Assembly (NCBI RefSeq): GCF_000346465.2
Contig: NC_034016.1
Coordinates: 9,996,027 to 10,060,026 of the forward strand
Reading direction: 5' to 3'
DNA: 64,000 nucleotides
Origin: Prunus persica
Lineage: Eukaryota > Streptophyta > Magnoliopsida > Rosales > Rosaceae
In this document: one piece after another, positions 11,997 through 23,383 of the stretch
How the letters are laid out: every line of letters begins with the position of its first letter
Position numbering within the stretch: the stretch's first letter is position 1
Program-made: the position numbers and the translations under genes
Notes under the pieces: model-generated
The model's database searches: none
The model's input: the letters and a program-made list of their open reading frames with translations, nothing else
What the model was told of the DNA's origin: nothing

Positions 11997-12359
11997 GTGC
12001 CAGTTTGGCATTGCTTATTTGGGATGATAAGTGATTTTTTAAAAATTTTGGGAAGCCCAGCCCGTTTGGTAAACTATGAAAAAATCACTTATTATTAAAA
12101 ATTGCTATGAGAGAAAGCTATAAGGGAAAGCAGCTAATGATGTGCTTTCATTTTTTGATTATGCATTAATCAGTTTTGAAGAGGGCACTGGGTTTGATTA
12201 TTATGCAAGAATTATTTTCTAATTATATGGGAATCAATATCAACAACACTTTGAACAAAAAGTTTACCAAACGCCAAACTGCTTTATCTCACAGCTGATT
12301 TCTCTCACAGCAAATCTAACAGTGATTATTTTCACAGCACAACAATGCCAAACTGGCCC
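11997..12359. mobile_element. MITE inside the hAT-like element
   Basis: The 363-bp block has terminal inverted repeats GTGCCAGTTTGGCATTG and the inverse of GGGCCAGTTTGGCATTG. TAT stands on both sides (11994-11996, 12360-12362) as a possible 3-bp target duplication. It has no coding capacity. The GGCCAGTTTGG-type terminus and 3-bp duplication are compatible with PIF/Harbinger MITEs, but the superfamily is uncertain. The next 600 bp (12360-12980) are AT-rich and show nothing recognisable. Confidence 0.7.
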
Positions 12360-13311
12360 TATATATATATTTGGCAAATATGCTTGATTTAATATAACAA
12401 AAAGGTGCATATGTGTGCTTGTTATATCCATAAGTACTATGTACATATATGGTAAATGTAGGAAGTATTATACTATTTCATTTTATATTTATGTATGTAT
12501 TTTTAAAATTATAAACTATCTTCAATTAAACTTTTAATTATAAAATCATTTTATACATGAAACACCACATATAATGTGCGTATATTAATTGGAGCTTTAA
12601 CAATTGTAGTATTCCAAACTGAAAATTGTAGTATTACAATTGTCTAGAGCATGATTAACGTCTAACACTCTTTATACATGTTCATGACCCACTAGAATCT
12701 AAAACCAATGTGATAGTCACTCGGCTATAACTTGAGTCTTGAGCATCAATTGATGAATGTGAATCCATCTTTAGCATGGAATCAAAAAAATTTGATTCAC
12801 ATGAACAAAATATAAATATATAATATGTAGGACAAATTACTTTGATTAATAATCAATATACTATATAGATTGTTGTATATAAAATAATAGATTGTTATAT
12901 ATATATAAGGTGAATTCAAACATGCTATAACTTTCAAAATAAGCTATGCCTTGGGCAATTATAATAGGTTCCAAGGACAATGATGGGGATCGGGATCCAG
13001 ACACAGGTCACCAACCACATACACGAGCACCGAAATCTAGAGCTAGTGCAAACTCACATATATCGTAGCAAATCCATGCCACAAATAAACTATTTTATTA
13101 ATCATCAACATATCTTCCATAACTATTACATTAGCCTTATTTATAGGCTTTACAAGACTTGGGCACCAAGGCTACTTGGTCTAAAAGTAAACTAATTAAT
13201 TATAAAATCACACATAAATAATAAAAGATATCATAAAACTACCTAAATAAGAAAATAACAACATATAATGAAATAACTAATTAAATGATAAATATCTATC
13301 TTGATCCACCC

Positions 13312-14121
13312 CTATGCTCCTGCATCAGACTCCCATAGTTGGAAAGAATTCGTCCTCGAATTCAAGCCTTTGATTAAGGAAAATCTGAGTAGAATCTTCA
13401 ATTGCTGCATATTAATTTTGGATCTTTTAGCATCCAATTGAAACCTTCCTTTCCAAATAAAAAGATATTTGGAATATTTCGTTATTCTTGACTTCTTACT
13501 CCCTCTAGCAATGCAAATGTTTCTCTCTAGAATCTTCAACCGATTGACAAAATCAACCAGATTTTTGGCAACCTTCCAAGTGAAAATATTAATGCCCATA
13601 AAATCAATAATATCTTCGAAAGTTTTCTCAATCCTCATCTCTTCACTGTTCTGGTCAATAAATTGCTTATCAAAATTGCTTTGAACACCCAAACAATTTT
13701 CATTGTAATTTTCACAATTGCAAGGATCAAATAATGGAGGTAAATCCAAATTTAATAACTTTGATGAATAACAAGATGCACCAAAATTACCAAATTCATT
13801 TATACTTTCAAAGACGAAATGAGAATAACCGTGCCCCTCTTCACTTGACTCACACAGTGGAGCACAATAATGAAAAGGGCTATCTCCCTCGTACTCCCCG
13901 TCGAGACTCTCACGGCTTAGAGTGTCGATGCGAGCTACTCGGTTCAGATAAGGGTTCACACATCCCTCCCCGTCAGAACTCTTACCTATCTGGGTTCGAG
14001 CTTCAATGCGAGCAATGCGTTCCGTAAGTTGCCGTAGCATCCTCCTAATTTCCTCCATGTCGTTGCAGTTGTTAAAACGACCCTCCATCCAAAAACCTCC
14101 CCGATATAGCAGATCTTGAGC
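13312..14121 (-). CDS. Internal reading frame of the non-autonomous retrotransposon, copy 1
   Basis: About 270 codons are open on the minus strand from the Met in AMAQDLLYRGGFW just downstream of the primer-binding site. The N-terminal part has a helical, probably coiled-coil stretch (MEEIRRMLRQLTERIARIEAR) like the beginning of some plant gag proteins. The rest is acidic and Ser/Cys-rich with no zinc knuckle or protease motif. It may be a gag remnant, as in elements that carry only gag. I do not recognise a catalytic function. Confidence 0.55.
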   Translation of the reverse strand, partial: AQDLLYRGGFWMEGRFNNCNDMEEIRRMLRQLTERIARIEARTQIGKSSDGEGCVNPYLNRVARIDTLSRESLDGEYEGDSPFHYCAPLCESSEEGHGYSHFVFESINEFGNFGASCYSSKLLNLDLPPLFDPCNCENYNENCLGVQSNFDKQFIDQNSEEMRIEKTFEDIIDFMGINIFTWKVAKNLVDFVNRLKILERNICIARGSKKSRITKYSKYLFIWKGRFQLDAKRSKINMQQLKILLRFSLIKGLNSRTNSFQLWESDAGA

Positions 14122-14496
14122 CATAGCTCTGATACCAATTGATGGGGATCGGGATCCAGACACAGGTCACCAACCACATACACGAGCACCGAAATCTAGG
14201 GCTAGTGCAAACTCACATATATCGTAGCAAATCCATGCCACAAATAAACTATTTTATTAATCATCAACATATCTTCCATAACTATTACATTAGCCTTATT
14301 TATAGGCTTTACAAGACTTGGGCACCAAGGCTACTTGGTCCAAAAGTAAACTAATTAATTATAAAATCACACATAAATAATAAAAGATATCATAAAACTA
14401 CCTAAATAAGAAAATAATAATATATAATGAAATAACTAATTAAATGCTAATATCTATCTTGATCCACTCCTATGCTCCTGCATCAGACTCCCATGG

Positions 14497-15282
14497 TTAG
14501 AAAGAATTCGTCTTCGAATTCAAGCCTTTGATTGAGGAAAATCCAAATAGAATCTTCAATTGCTTCATATTAATTCTGGATCTTTTAGCATCTAATTGAA
14601 ACCTTCCTTTCCAAATAAAAAGATATTTGGAATATTTCATTCTTCTTGGCTTCTTCTTGACCCCTCTAACAATGCAAATGTTTCTCTCTAGAATCTTCAA
14701 CTGATTGAAAAAATCAACTAGAGTTTTGGCAACCTTCCAAGTGAAAATATTAATGCCCATAAAATCAATAATATCTTCGAAAGTTTTCTCAATTCTCATC
14801 TCTTCACTGTTCTTGTCAATAAATTGCTTATCAAAATTGCTTTGAACACCCAAATAATTTTCATTGCAATTTTCACAGTTGCAAGGATCAAATATTGGAG
14901 GCAAATCCAAATTTAATAACTTTGATGAATAACAAGATGCACCAAAATTACCAAATTCATTTATACCTTCAAAGACACAATGAGAATAACCGTGCCCCTC
15001 TTCACTTGACTCACACAGCGGAGCACAATAATGAAAAGGGCTATCTCCCTCGTACTCCCCGTCGAGACTCTCACGGCTTAGAGTGTCGATGCGAGCTACT
15101 CGGTTCAAATAAGGGTTCACACATCCCTCCCCGTCAGAACTCTTACCTATCTGGGTTCGAGCTTCAATGCGAGCAATGCGTTCCGTAAGTTGCCGTAGCA
15201 TCCTCCTAATTTCCTCCATGTCGTTGTAGTTGTTAAAACGACCCTCCATCCAAAAACCTCCCCGATATAGCAGATCTTGAGC
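14497..15282 (-). CDS. Internal reading frame of the non-autonomous retrotransposon, copy 2
   Basis: This frame parallels the one at 13312-14121, with about 90 percent identical residues by eye. It has the same coiled-coil start (MEEIRRMLRQLTERIARIEAR) and small substitutions and length changes near the C-terminus (GVKKKPRRMKYSKY here, GSKKSRITKYSKY in the other). Both copies remaining open suggests either recent amplification or selection on the protein. The function is unknown. Confidence 0.55.
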   Translation of the reverse strand, partial: AQDLLYRGGFWMEGRFNNYNDMEEIRRMLRQLTERIARIEARTQIGKSSDGEGCVNPYLNRVARIDTLSRESLDGEYEGDSPFHYCAPLCESSEEGHGYSHCVFEGINEFGNFGASCYSSKLLNLDLPPIFDPCNCENCNENYLGVQSNFDKQFIDKNSEEMRIEKTFEDIIDFMGINIFTWKVAKTLVDFFNQLKILERNICIVRGVKKKPRRMKYSKYLFIWKGRFQLDAKRSRINMKQLKILFGFSSIKGLNSKTNSF

Positions 15283-16659
15283 CATAGCTATGATACCAAT
15301 TGATGGGGATCGGGATCCGGACACAGGTCATCAACCACATACACGAGCACCGAAATCTAGGGCTAGTGCAAACTCACATATATCATAGCAAATTCATGCC
15401 ACAAATAAACTATTTTATTAATCATCAACATATATTCCCTAAAACTATTACATTAGCCTTATTTATAGGCTTTAAAAGACTTGGGCACCAAGGCTACTTG
15501 GTCCAAAAGTAAACTAATTAATTTATAAAATCACACATAAATAATAAAAGATATTCTAAAACTACCTAAATAAGAAAATAACAATATATCATGAAATAAC
15601 TAATTAAATGCTAATATCTATCTTGATCCACTCATATGCTCCTGCATCAGATAATCAGAAAGAGGAGGTCCAAGGCAATTATAACTTTAAAAAAAAACCA
15701 TCTGCGTTTTTTTTCCAATCCTACATTGAATTGAAGTGACGAAAAAAAGAAGGAAACATTTCTAAATTTTTAAAACTCATTCTTTGATTTTATTTCTTTC
15801 TTAATTAAAGGTTTTCATTCCATCTCAATACCAAAAAAGTAATGAATTTGTGCAGAAACAGAAAAATAAATGATAAAGAAAAAATCTGGATGGTGTGGGG
15901 TATTGCAACAAGGGAAGAGAGCTCCAATGAGGATTCAATGGAGAACATATACATCGGATAAATGATTTAGTGCAAACCCAGAAAAATAAAAATGCAAGAG
16001 AAGAAACAGTAGAGATAAAGAATTGAAGAATGATTTCTTTTTTGGTTGGAGAAGTGTTTTTGTTTTTTTCCTAACGGGATCCGTACATATTGTTCCATAT
16101 CTGAAGAGTTTTAAGTAAGAAAGAAAATGAAGGTTGGCATTCATGGATTAGAAAGGAAGAAACGGAAGAGAGAGGAGAAGTGATGGATGAGTAACCAAGT
16201 AGAAATCAAGAAAAGAGTGGAGAGAGAAGTTGCACTCCCATTTCTTCTTGGAGTCCCATATCGACTGCAAGAATAAACTTCAGGTGTTTAGTCCTTTATA
16301 AATATCTTCAAACTCAGTCATTTTGTGTAGGGACTTAACAGTACAACCTATTTGGGCATGTAAAGTTCTTGTTGGACTAGTTGTTAAACCCCTAAGCTGG
16401 GTTTTCTTGATTAAAGTTTAGTTGAGATTTTTACAAAATGCTAGTTTGGGCATTTAAATCTCTTAAATTTTTTTTGTCAGTTAAGGGCTTCGGAATCGGA
16501 ATCTTCTGAAAATTTCCAAATTTTTTCGGAATCGGAATCGGAACTCTATATTGAATTCCGAAAGATATTGGATTGGAATTGGAATTGCTGTTTCCGATCC
16601 GATCCGGCCGAAAGACAGCCCTAGGGCGAATTATGGGGCCCACAATTCAATCCACCGAA

Positions 16660-17625
16660 CCCTAATTATTTTTCTTATCTAACGGAATTTATTGAGCCAA
16701 AATTTCTTTGTCTATAATGTGATCGCATTTTGAAATGTATTTCCACAGTTTCCTTTTCTCTGCTTATCAATGGCACCCCTGAGGGCTTCTTCAAGGTATT
16801 GGACAAGGGGATCCTCTTTCCCCGTATATTTTTGTCCTTTGCATGGAACCCCTTATTCAACACTCAATAGACTGGTAATGAATACTAGATCTCAAGTTGG
16901 GTTGCTTTCTTCCCCTTTTGGTTGTCGAATTTCTAACCTTGTGTTTGCAGATGATTGTCTCATTTTAATGAAAGCTTCTCTTCTGGCTGCTAGAATGTTA
17001 GTAAAGCTTTAGAGGCGTTTTCGTTGGCCTCGGGACATCACATTAATCTATATAAATCTACAGTTTGTTTCTCTCATGAAGTTTCTAATATTTTTAAAGG
17101 TAATGTTAGTAATATCCTTCATGTCCAGTATAACTCTACTATTGGGAAATATTTGGGCATTCATAACATAGTTTTTTTGGAAAGATCCTCAGAATGCTGA
17201 GGATCTCATTGATAGAGTAAAAGCTAAATTTGCTGGTTGAAAAGCTAATACCTTGTCTAAAATTGAGAGATTAACTCTCATTAAGTTTAGTGTCACAGTT
17301 ATGTCCAATAATGTTTTATCTTGTTTTCAATGCCCTCCTAAGGTGGCTAAAGAGTTAAATAAGAGCTGTAGGAAGTTTTTGTGGGGTAGTAATAAGATTC
17401 CCCCTATTGCGTGGAAAGAGGTTTGCCTTCTAAAAAGTTTGGGTGGGTTGGGTATTCGTCTCACTACCCAATTTAATAAAGCAGCCTTAGCCAAGCTGGG
17501 TTAGATAGCCAAGCTGGGTTAGAAGTGCCTTATTGATAAAGCTAACTAGTGGACTAGATGCTAGACCTATTCTAAACCAAGGGATTCACTAGATTGTGGG
17601 GAATGGTTATGCTACTCTTCTTTGG
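16660..17625 (+). pseudogene. LINE reverse transcriptase fragment (5' part)
   Basis: The + strand encodes, across several frameshifts, non-LTR reverse transcriptase sequence: LLINGTPEGFF, the catalytic FADD box in ISNLVFADDCLIL, then KYLGIHNI, LSKIERLTLIKFSV and KSCRKFLWGSNK..IAWKEVCLPK-like sequence. These are the fingers/palm and thumb-proximal parts of plant LINE ORF2. The N-terminal endonuclease is missing. The element resumes at 22576 after a composite insertion. Confidence 0.85.
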
Positions 17626-18130
17626 ACCTCTAACTATTAGATATATGCCCTAAAAGCCAATGTAAAAATAAAATACTCTAAGGATATAATATAATTAATA
17701 TAATCAAAGGGGCGTGAATGTTACTCTAAGATACATAATGTACACAAAGTAACAAGTACATGGATAAAGATATGAATGGAAAGCAGTCTAAAGAAGTTAG
17801 ATTCATGATATCTTTCCATTATAGAAGTATCGTATCCTAAAAGGCTCCTAGTCATAGGATCACCAATTGGACAATGGTGAACCGCAAAAACTGGTACATG
17901 CTATGTCTACTCAAGCAGGAGGATGATTAGTCTCAAGTCATTCGTGTAGAGACACTAAGATAAGTGTGTAGGTGCTCTATAGAGATGAAGTACATTGAAC
18001 GCGATCAACTGAAGATTTCTTGTATGGAAGTCTTATTTACAAGTGTCAAACAAAGAATTCTAAGTTGTGATAATACAAATTAGTCCTTAGATGTCCTAAG
18101 ACATCATAGTTGTTTTGTGTATGATACTCA

Positions 18131-18760
18131 ACATATGCACAGAGGCATGTGAATGTATAACAAGAAATATCTACTCTTAGTGAGAAGAGAGAATACTCTA
18201 AAGATATGATTCGTTGAATTTTTGATCAAAGTACAGGATGAGAATTGAAATAAGAAGGTTTGCAATTGCATCCAAGTGAATCATATAACTTAAAGATGTC
18301 ATGTTAAGGATTTAACACAAATTAATCATATCCAAACAACATATGCATAGAGGTATGTAAATGTACAACAAGAAATATGTACTCTTAGTAAGAAGAGAGA
18401 ACACTCTACGAATATGATTCGTTGAATCTTTGGCTAAAATACAGGATAAGAATTGAAATAAGAAGGTTTGCAATTGCATCCAAGTGAATCATATAACTTA
18501 TAGATGTCATGTTAAGGATTTGACACAAATTAATCATATCCAAACAACATATGCATAGAGGCATGTGAATGTACAACAAGAAATTTCTACTCTTAGTGAG
18601 AATAGAGAATACTCTAAAGATATGATTCGTTGAATCTTTGGCAAAAGTATAGGATGAGAATTGAAATAAGAAGGTTTGCAATTGCATCAAAGTGAATCAT
18701 ATAACTTAGAGATGTCATGTTAAGGATTTGGCACAAATTGGTCATATCCAAACAACATGA
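18131..18760. repeat. Three tandem copies of a ~207-bp unit in the copia-like LTR
   Basis: Copies start at about 18131, 18338 and 18544 with CAAACAACATATGCATAGAGG or close variants. Each contains GAGAATACTCTAAAGATATG and GAAGGTTTGCAATTGCATC. The third is slightly longer before it diverges. This is internal amplification within an LTR, upstream of the presumed promoter. Confidence 0.85.
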
Positions 18761-19312
18761 CATAGAGTATTGTAATAGAGAAGGACCTAATTGCATTGTA
18801 ATCACAAACTGGCTAGGTTCTCAAAATGAATTATATTTAGCTTGGAGTAGACATGACATACTGCTAGGTGTTACTTATGATTTGTGAAAATCGTGTAATG
18901 ACTAATTATAATTAGCCTTGGCTAATAGGGAGAATTATATAGAATGATACAATTCACATTTAGTTTAGAAGTAATCATTCTTACCCACGGCCTGGCTAAT
19001 TAGAACCTATAAGATCGCACATCAAAAAGGTATGGATCGAGAATTGAAAGGAGAATAAATGATTTAGTGGCTTGGTCAAAGTCAAAGGTCAAACTGTTGA
19101 CCGAGACTTGACGGGGTCAACACAAGGTTGACTAGGACCAATGCTTGTTAGGCAAGTTAGCGATTTAATTAGTTAAGTCATCAAATCAATTATACTAAAT
19201 AGATTAGCTTAAATGAATTAATTAAAGTTATGGAACATTAGTTTTGGTCCTATATGACTTAAATATTTATAAGAATGGACCTTATGGACTTAAGCAAAGT
19301 GTGACACATTAA

Positions 19313-21107
19313 GGGCTCATTTGGTACACCATATTAGACTCTGGATAGGAGTAAATAGTCTATGTCAGGTGTTTGGTGTCAACTTGTATTATTTAATTAC
19401 CCGACTATTTTATACGGGTTGGGCTTTTAATACTCTCCTTACCTGATTAACTAATACAACCCACACACCCTGGTTTAGATAATACACGCTTAATTATACG
19501 ACTAAGCACGCGTTCTACGAAAAAAATCAAACGCTATTTTCATCTTCTTCTCCTTAGGGTTCTTCTCTGCTATCTTCTCCAAAGGTTACTTTCTTCACTC
19601 TTCTCCAGGTATCCATCTCTCACTCTCTCTCTCTCTCTCTCTTTCATACTCTCTCCAATATGCTTCTTCTTGCTTCTTCTCTATTCTTTATATATTTGAA
19701 TTTTTTTATTAAATTGTTGTGGAAGGTTATGTATTTTTCGTTTTTGAAATTAGGTTATGCTTACTTACATGAATGAAAGCTAAATCGTAAAAGGACCTAT
19801 TTTACAAATGAGAAACATTGGACATGGGCTTAATGAATGAATTGCACAATCCTATTACAGAAGTAAATTAAACCATTTAAATGAATACACAAACTTCACA
19901 ACAGTAGCAGCAACAGCAATTGAGTCATCACCATTTTCCTTTGGTACCTTTGGTTACGATTTCTTCTATAGTGGGTTTGGTCTTGCGTTTGGGACATTGT
20001 TGATTGGTTATGGGTGGTGCTGTCTGAATTCCTTGTTTTATGTTATCTTATGTATTTTGTTTTTGTTTAGTTTTGAACTGGTCTGGGTGAGAAGCTTGGT
20101 TCTAGCCTTGATTTTGAGGTCTAGGTGCCTCTACCCGGCTTTTGTAACTTGCTTTGTAATCTATTTTTTATGGGTTTCTTTAATGAGATCAGATTTCAAC
20201 CACTGAAATGATGAATGAGCCTATGCATCACCTTGATATCAATGATGATGATGAGTAAGTTAAGGTTGAACCAGATCATTCTGCCTCTTTGCCAAGATTA
20301 AATCAACAAAACTCAGCTAGCTCAAGCAGTCGACAACGCAAGCGAAGTGCAGATACTGATATTCAAAAGGAAATGGCTAAAGCATTTGGTGAGATGATTT
20401 CTGAGTCTATTGACCAATTAAAAACTATAACTAATAGTTTGGTGAAATGATCAGAACCAAGACCTGACATTACTGCTGAATTGGCAAAGATAGACTTGTC
20501 TATTAATGACCAAATTAAGGCACTACGTCTAATTTTGGAGAAAGCAAGTGATGAGAGAACATTCTTGACATTGGATGGTGCTATGAGAAAAGCATTTGTT
20601 CTTCTCTTACTTGGGGCGAGGGAGCTGTGATTCACTCTTTGATATAGTTTGATTTATGAACAACTTTCCCTTTTGCTCTTATCACCTTAGTATGTGATCA
20701 CTTTGAATTATACATTATTTGGTACTGTTTTTATTAACATATGCGAGTATGTTGGAATTTTTATGAGATACTACAATTATTATAATGGGTTATATGAAGA
20801 AAAAAAATATTGGCAAAAACAATTGAAAAACAAATCTTGTCATATGAATCTTACCAAAAAAAATTTCGTGTCATTTGAATCTCAATTTCCATTAAAATTA
20901 TCAAAGAATTTTTTTTTAATTTTAAAAATAGTTTGATCTGATGTTATCCGGAACATCACCAAACACAGTATAACTTAGTCAGACTATTTATCCGAAACAG
21001 CACCAAACGCCTTATAATATTATGGATAAATAGTCAGTACTCTCTGGAACAAATTAATACTATCCGACGAAAATTAGTTAGTACAGTCCGACGTACCAAA
21101 CGAGCCC
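19313..21107. mobile_element. PIF/Harbinger-type DNA transposon, non-autonomous
   Basis: The terminal inverted repeats are GGGCTCATTTGGTAC at 19313 and the inverse of GGGCTCGTTTGGTAC at 21107. The 3-bp target duplication TAA is at 19310-19312 and 21108-21110. Length is 1795 bp. Such termini with TAA duplications characterise PIF/Harbinger. It retains a remnant of the accessory Myb/SANT-like gene but no transposase. Confidence 0.87.
20205..20630 (+). pseudogene. C-terminal remnant of a Harbinger Myb/SANT-like accessory protein
   Basis: The + strand frame reads, through two in-frame stops, a Ser-rich basic stretch (SASSSSRQRKRSADTDI) and then KAFGEMISESIDQLKTI and a helical Leu-rich end. This layout is that of the C-terminal part of the Myb_DNA-bind_3-type protein that assists Harbinger transposase. 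The N-terminal trihelix DNA-binding domain is absent. Stops (TAA near 20257, TGA near 20447) make it a pseudogene. Confidence 0.6.
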
Positions 21108-21872
21108 TAAGGGATTAATGTGGTAGATCAAAGTAGTCCAAAAAGGCCAAAAAGAGGGAGGGTGCGGCACATGGGGAGAGGGGGTTTTGGGGACACATGT
21201 GTGATAAAAATGTCTCTATATATTCATACCCATAGCATCAAACCTCCTTAGGGTTTCAAGTTAGACATTTAGGAAGACAGGAAGACATCAAGCCTCCTTC
21301 CTAGTCTCCTTTGGCCGACCACTATTGAGGAATTAAAGGCTAACACCCATTTTCTCCTCTTGGTTCCTTATTCTCCTATCCTCATTCTACCTTGGTGATG
21401 ATACTTTGGGGAAGTATAACCTCATAGTGCTTATTTGGAGAACAAAGTGGAGAATCAACAACTAAGGGACTATTCCCTCTACTTGAATACATATTTGGAT
21501 TCAAGATTCGCTCCAAGAGTAAGCTCACTTTCTACCTTCTCTTTAATATGTGATATTAGTGTCAAATGTGCAAACTATCATAGACCTATAAAGATTGGGA
21601 CTAAGTTGAGACTTGCATGAATCTCGAGCTATTTTCTTGCTTCCGCTTTATTTGATTTCATAGTTGATATGCATAGGCTAGATGATTTGTTCTCTCATAG
21701 TTTCGTGGGATTTTAGCAATTCCTATACCTAATTTTTTCTTCACTAACTGGGCCTTGCCCTTCCCCATTATTGATATAATCCCACATAATCAATAGTTCT
21801 GATTTTTATTATTAATCAGAGATGGGACAAAACAAAGCTCCTCCAAGTTCTGGATTTGGACGTAATGGACAA

Positions 21873-22572
21873 GGGCCCATTCGGTAACGTTTTGAGAGAA
21901 TATTTTATGAGAAATAAAACGAGAAAATGAATTTGCATTTTCAATATTCAAAAATGCGTCTGATAGATTAATTGAAAAACATATTCAAAAAATCAAAATA
22001 GTGAAAACGTGTATGGGAGGACAATTTGAGAATAATAATTTGTGAGTTATTTTTCAAGTATATTTTTTGCTAATTTCTGTTCTAAAAAATAATTATTTTT
22101 TAAATTATGATATTTTAAAGGCTAAAATTATTACAAACAATGAAAAATGTGTACTTTGAGAATAATAATGTATAATTAAAATAATAATAAAAATTTATTT
22201 TAGAAAAACATAGAGAATAAAATAATATTATCTTTAATTTAAAATAAATATTTAAAAATAAATATGAAATTGAATAATATATGATGGTTTTATCATAAAA
22301 TTAATATACACTCGTGTAGCAAAAAAAATAATAATGAAGTAGAACGAAAAAACTGAAAATTGAAAAAAAAAAAAGAAAATAAAAAAGAGAAAGCAATCAG
22401 ACCAATACATTGGGTAGAAAAATGAAAACAATAATTTGGTTATTTCAGTGTTTGTATATGAGGTTGAATTTGTTTTCTGAAAACAATTCCTGTGAAAATG
22501 AAAACGACATACCAAACATATTTTTGGTAGAAAATGAAAACGGGGCCTTGAAAACGTTACTTAAACGGCCCC
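21873..22572. mobile_element. 700-bp MITE at the copia/LINE junction
   Basis: The ends GGGCCCATTCGGTAACGTTTT and the inverse of GGGGCCGTTTAAGTAACGTTTT form imperfect inverted repeats. The flanks read CAA on the left and TAA on the right, so a 3-bp target duplication with one change is possible. The interior is very AT-rich with no gene. It separates the copia-like sequence from the second part of the LINE, so a deletion may have removed the right end of the copia insertion. Confidence 0.6.
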
Positions 22573-23290
22573 TAAGATTCTAACAGTGCCTCTTCCTATT
22601 TCCAGTATTGATGATCAGATGATTTGGGGCCTTAGTCCCTCTGGTGTATTTACCATTAAAAGTGCTTTTAATTTATAGGTTCCAGATTCAGAACTCATTT
22701 GCAGAACCATATTCTTTTGAAAATGTGGAAGTTATATATTCCCTCCAAAGTTAAGTTGATTGCTTGTCTCCCTTTGAGAAAGAGACTTAATGTTAGAAGT
22801 CATCTAAATAGACTTTTGCCTCACATTAACCTGGATGGTACTCTTTGTAATAATGCTCCTGAAACTATCGATTATTTGTTTCTTACTTGCTCTTTTGCTA
22901 ATAATATTTGGAGTTGTGTAAATGATAATTTGCTAAAACCTCCTATTAGTACTGATCTTCTTACTTGGCTTGACATGTTGCCTACAACAAATTCTGTCCA
23001 GGGTCCTTGCCAGCTCTCCAAAGCGATTATGATATGTTGCACTTAAGCTCCTTATGCGATTCCATCAAGTTTGCACGTGTTTCGTGAAGCCAACTTCTTG
23101 GCAAATGCTCTTGCCAACCTTGGCCATAAGCTATCCCCTTCGTTCTTGTGGGAAGTTGGGTTGTCATTACTTCATACTCCTGCTTTCTTTTTTGATCTCC
23201 TGGGGCCTTTGTATCCAAGAAATTTTGCTTTGTAATTTTCCTTTCCACATAAAAAAAATATGTTGAAGAAATCAATACTAATCTATAAAA
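22573..23290 (+). pseudogene. LINE 3' part: zinc-binding RT domain, RNase H end and A-rich tail
   Basis: The + strand reads DDQMIWGLSPSGVFTIKSAF and then the zf-RVT region (LRKRLNVRSHLNRLLPHI, ETIDYLFLTCSFANNIW). Next is an RNase H-like C-terminus (FLANALANLGHKLSP). It ends in A-rich sequence at about 23255-23300. Together with 16660-17625 it is one LINE, with perhaps 100-200 codons missing at the junction. Confidence 0.8.
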
Positions 23291-23383
23291 AATAAAAAAA
23301 AACCATCAAAGCCTGTAATAAATTTATTTTCTTTTTAGCAGATAATAAATTTATATACAAACCCATGAAAATATGTTATATGA

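Larger units (their letters stand above)
12981..15649 (-). mobile_element. Tandem non-autonomous LTR retrotransposon (LTR-int-LTR-int-LTR)
   Basis: Three near-identical LTRs (12981-13327, 14140-14485, 15301-15649) alternate with two internal regions of about 810 bp. Each LTR starts TGATGGGGATCGGGATCC and ends CTCCTGCATCA on the + strand. On the minus strand, directly after the 5' LTR, is a primer-binding site for initiator tRNA-Met: TGGTATCAGAGC at 14128-14139, with one mismatch near 15290. The outer flanks are GACAA and GATAA, a target duplication with one mismatch. No pol gene is present, so it depends on another element. This structure can arise by unequal recombination between LTRs of two copies. 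Confidence 0.87.
11613..16631. mobile_element. hAT-like DNA transposon (11621-16623) with its 8-bp target duplication
   Basis: The element runs from TAGAGGTGTAAGTTGG (11621) to the inverse of TAGGGCTGTCTTTCGG (16623), 5003 bp. It is flanked by GGGCGAAT at 11613-11620 and 16624-16631, an exact 8-bp duplication as hAT transposases make. The first and last 200 bp are dense in TCCGAT/ATCGGA hexamers in opposite orientation, which look like subterminal binding sites. No hAT transposase is visible. The interior holds a MITE and a tandem LTR retrotransposon, so the element is non-autonomous. Confidence 0.85.
17632..21872 (+). mobile_element. Copia-like LTR (solo or truncated), with nested elements
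   Basis: The block starts ATTAGATATATGCCCTAAAA, close to the TGTTAGATATATG start I know from plant copia LTRs. It contains a promoter-like TATA (CTCTATATATTC, about 21213-21224). It ends near 21815, where ATTAATCAGAGATGG resembles a decayed initiator-Met primer-binding site. About 45 bp of internal sequence follow and then a MITE. Within it lie three 207-bp repeats (18131-18760) and a Harbinger element (19313-21107). It sits inside the LINE. No pol is present. Confidence 0.6.

Noticed and set aside
14128..14139. tRNA-Met-like sequence as an RNA gene
   Set aside because: Only the 12-nt complement of the tRNA 3' end is present; it is a retrotransposon primer-binding site.
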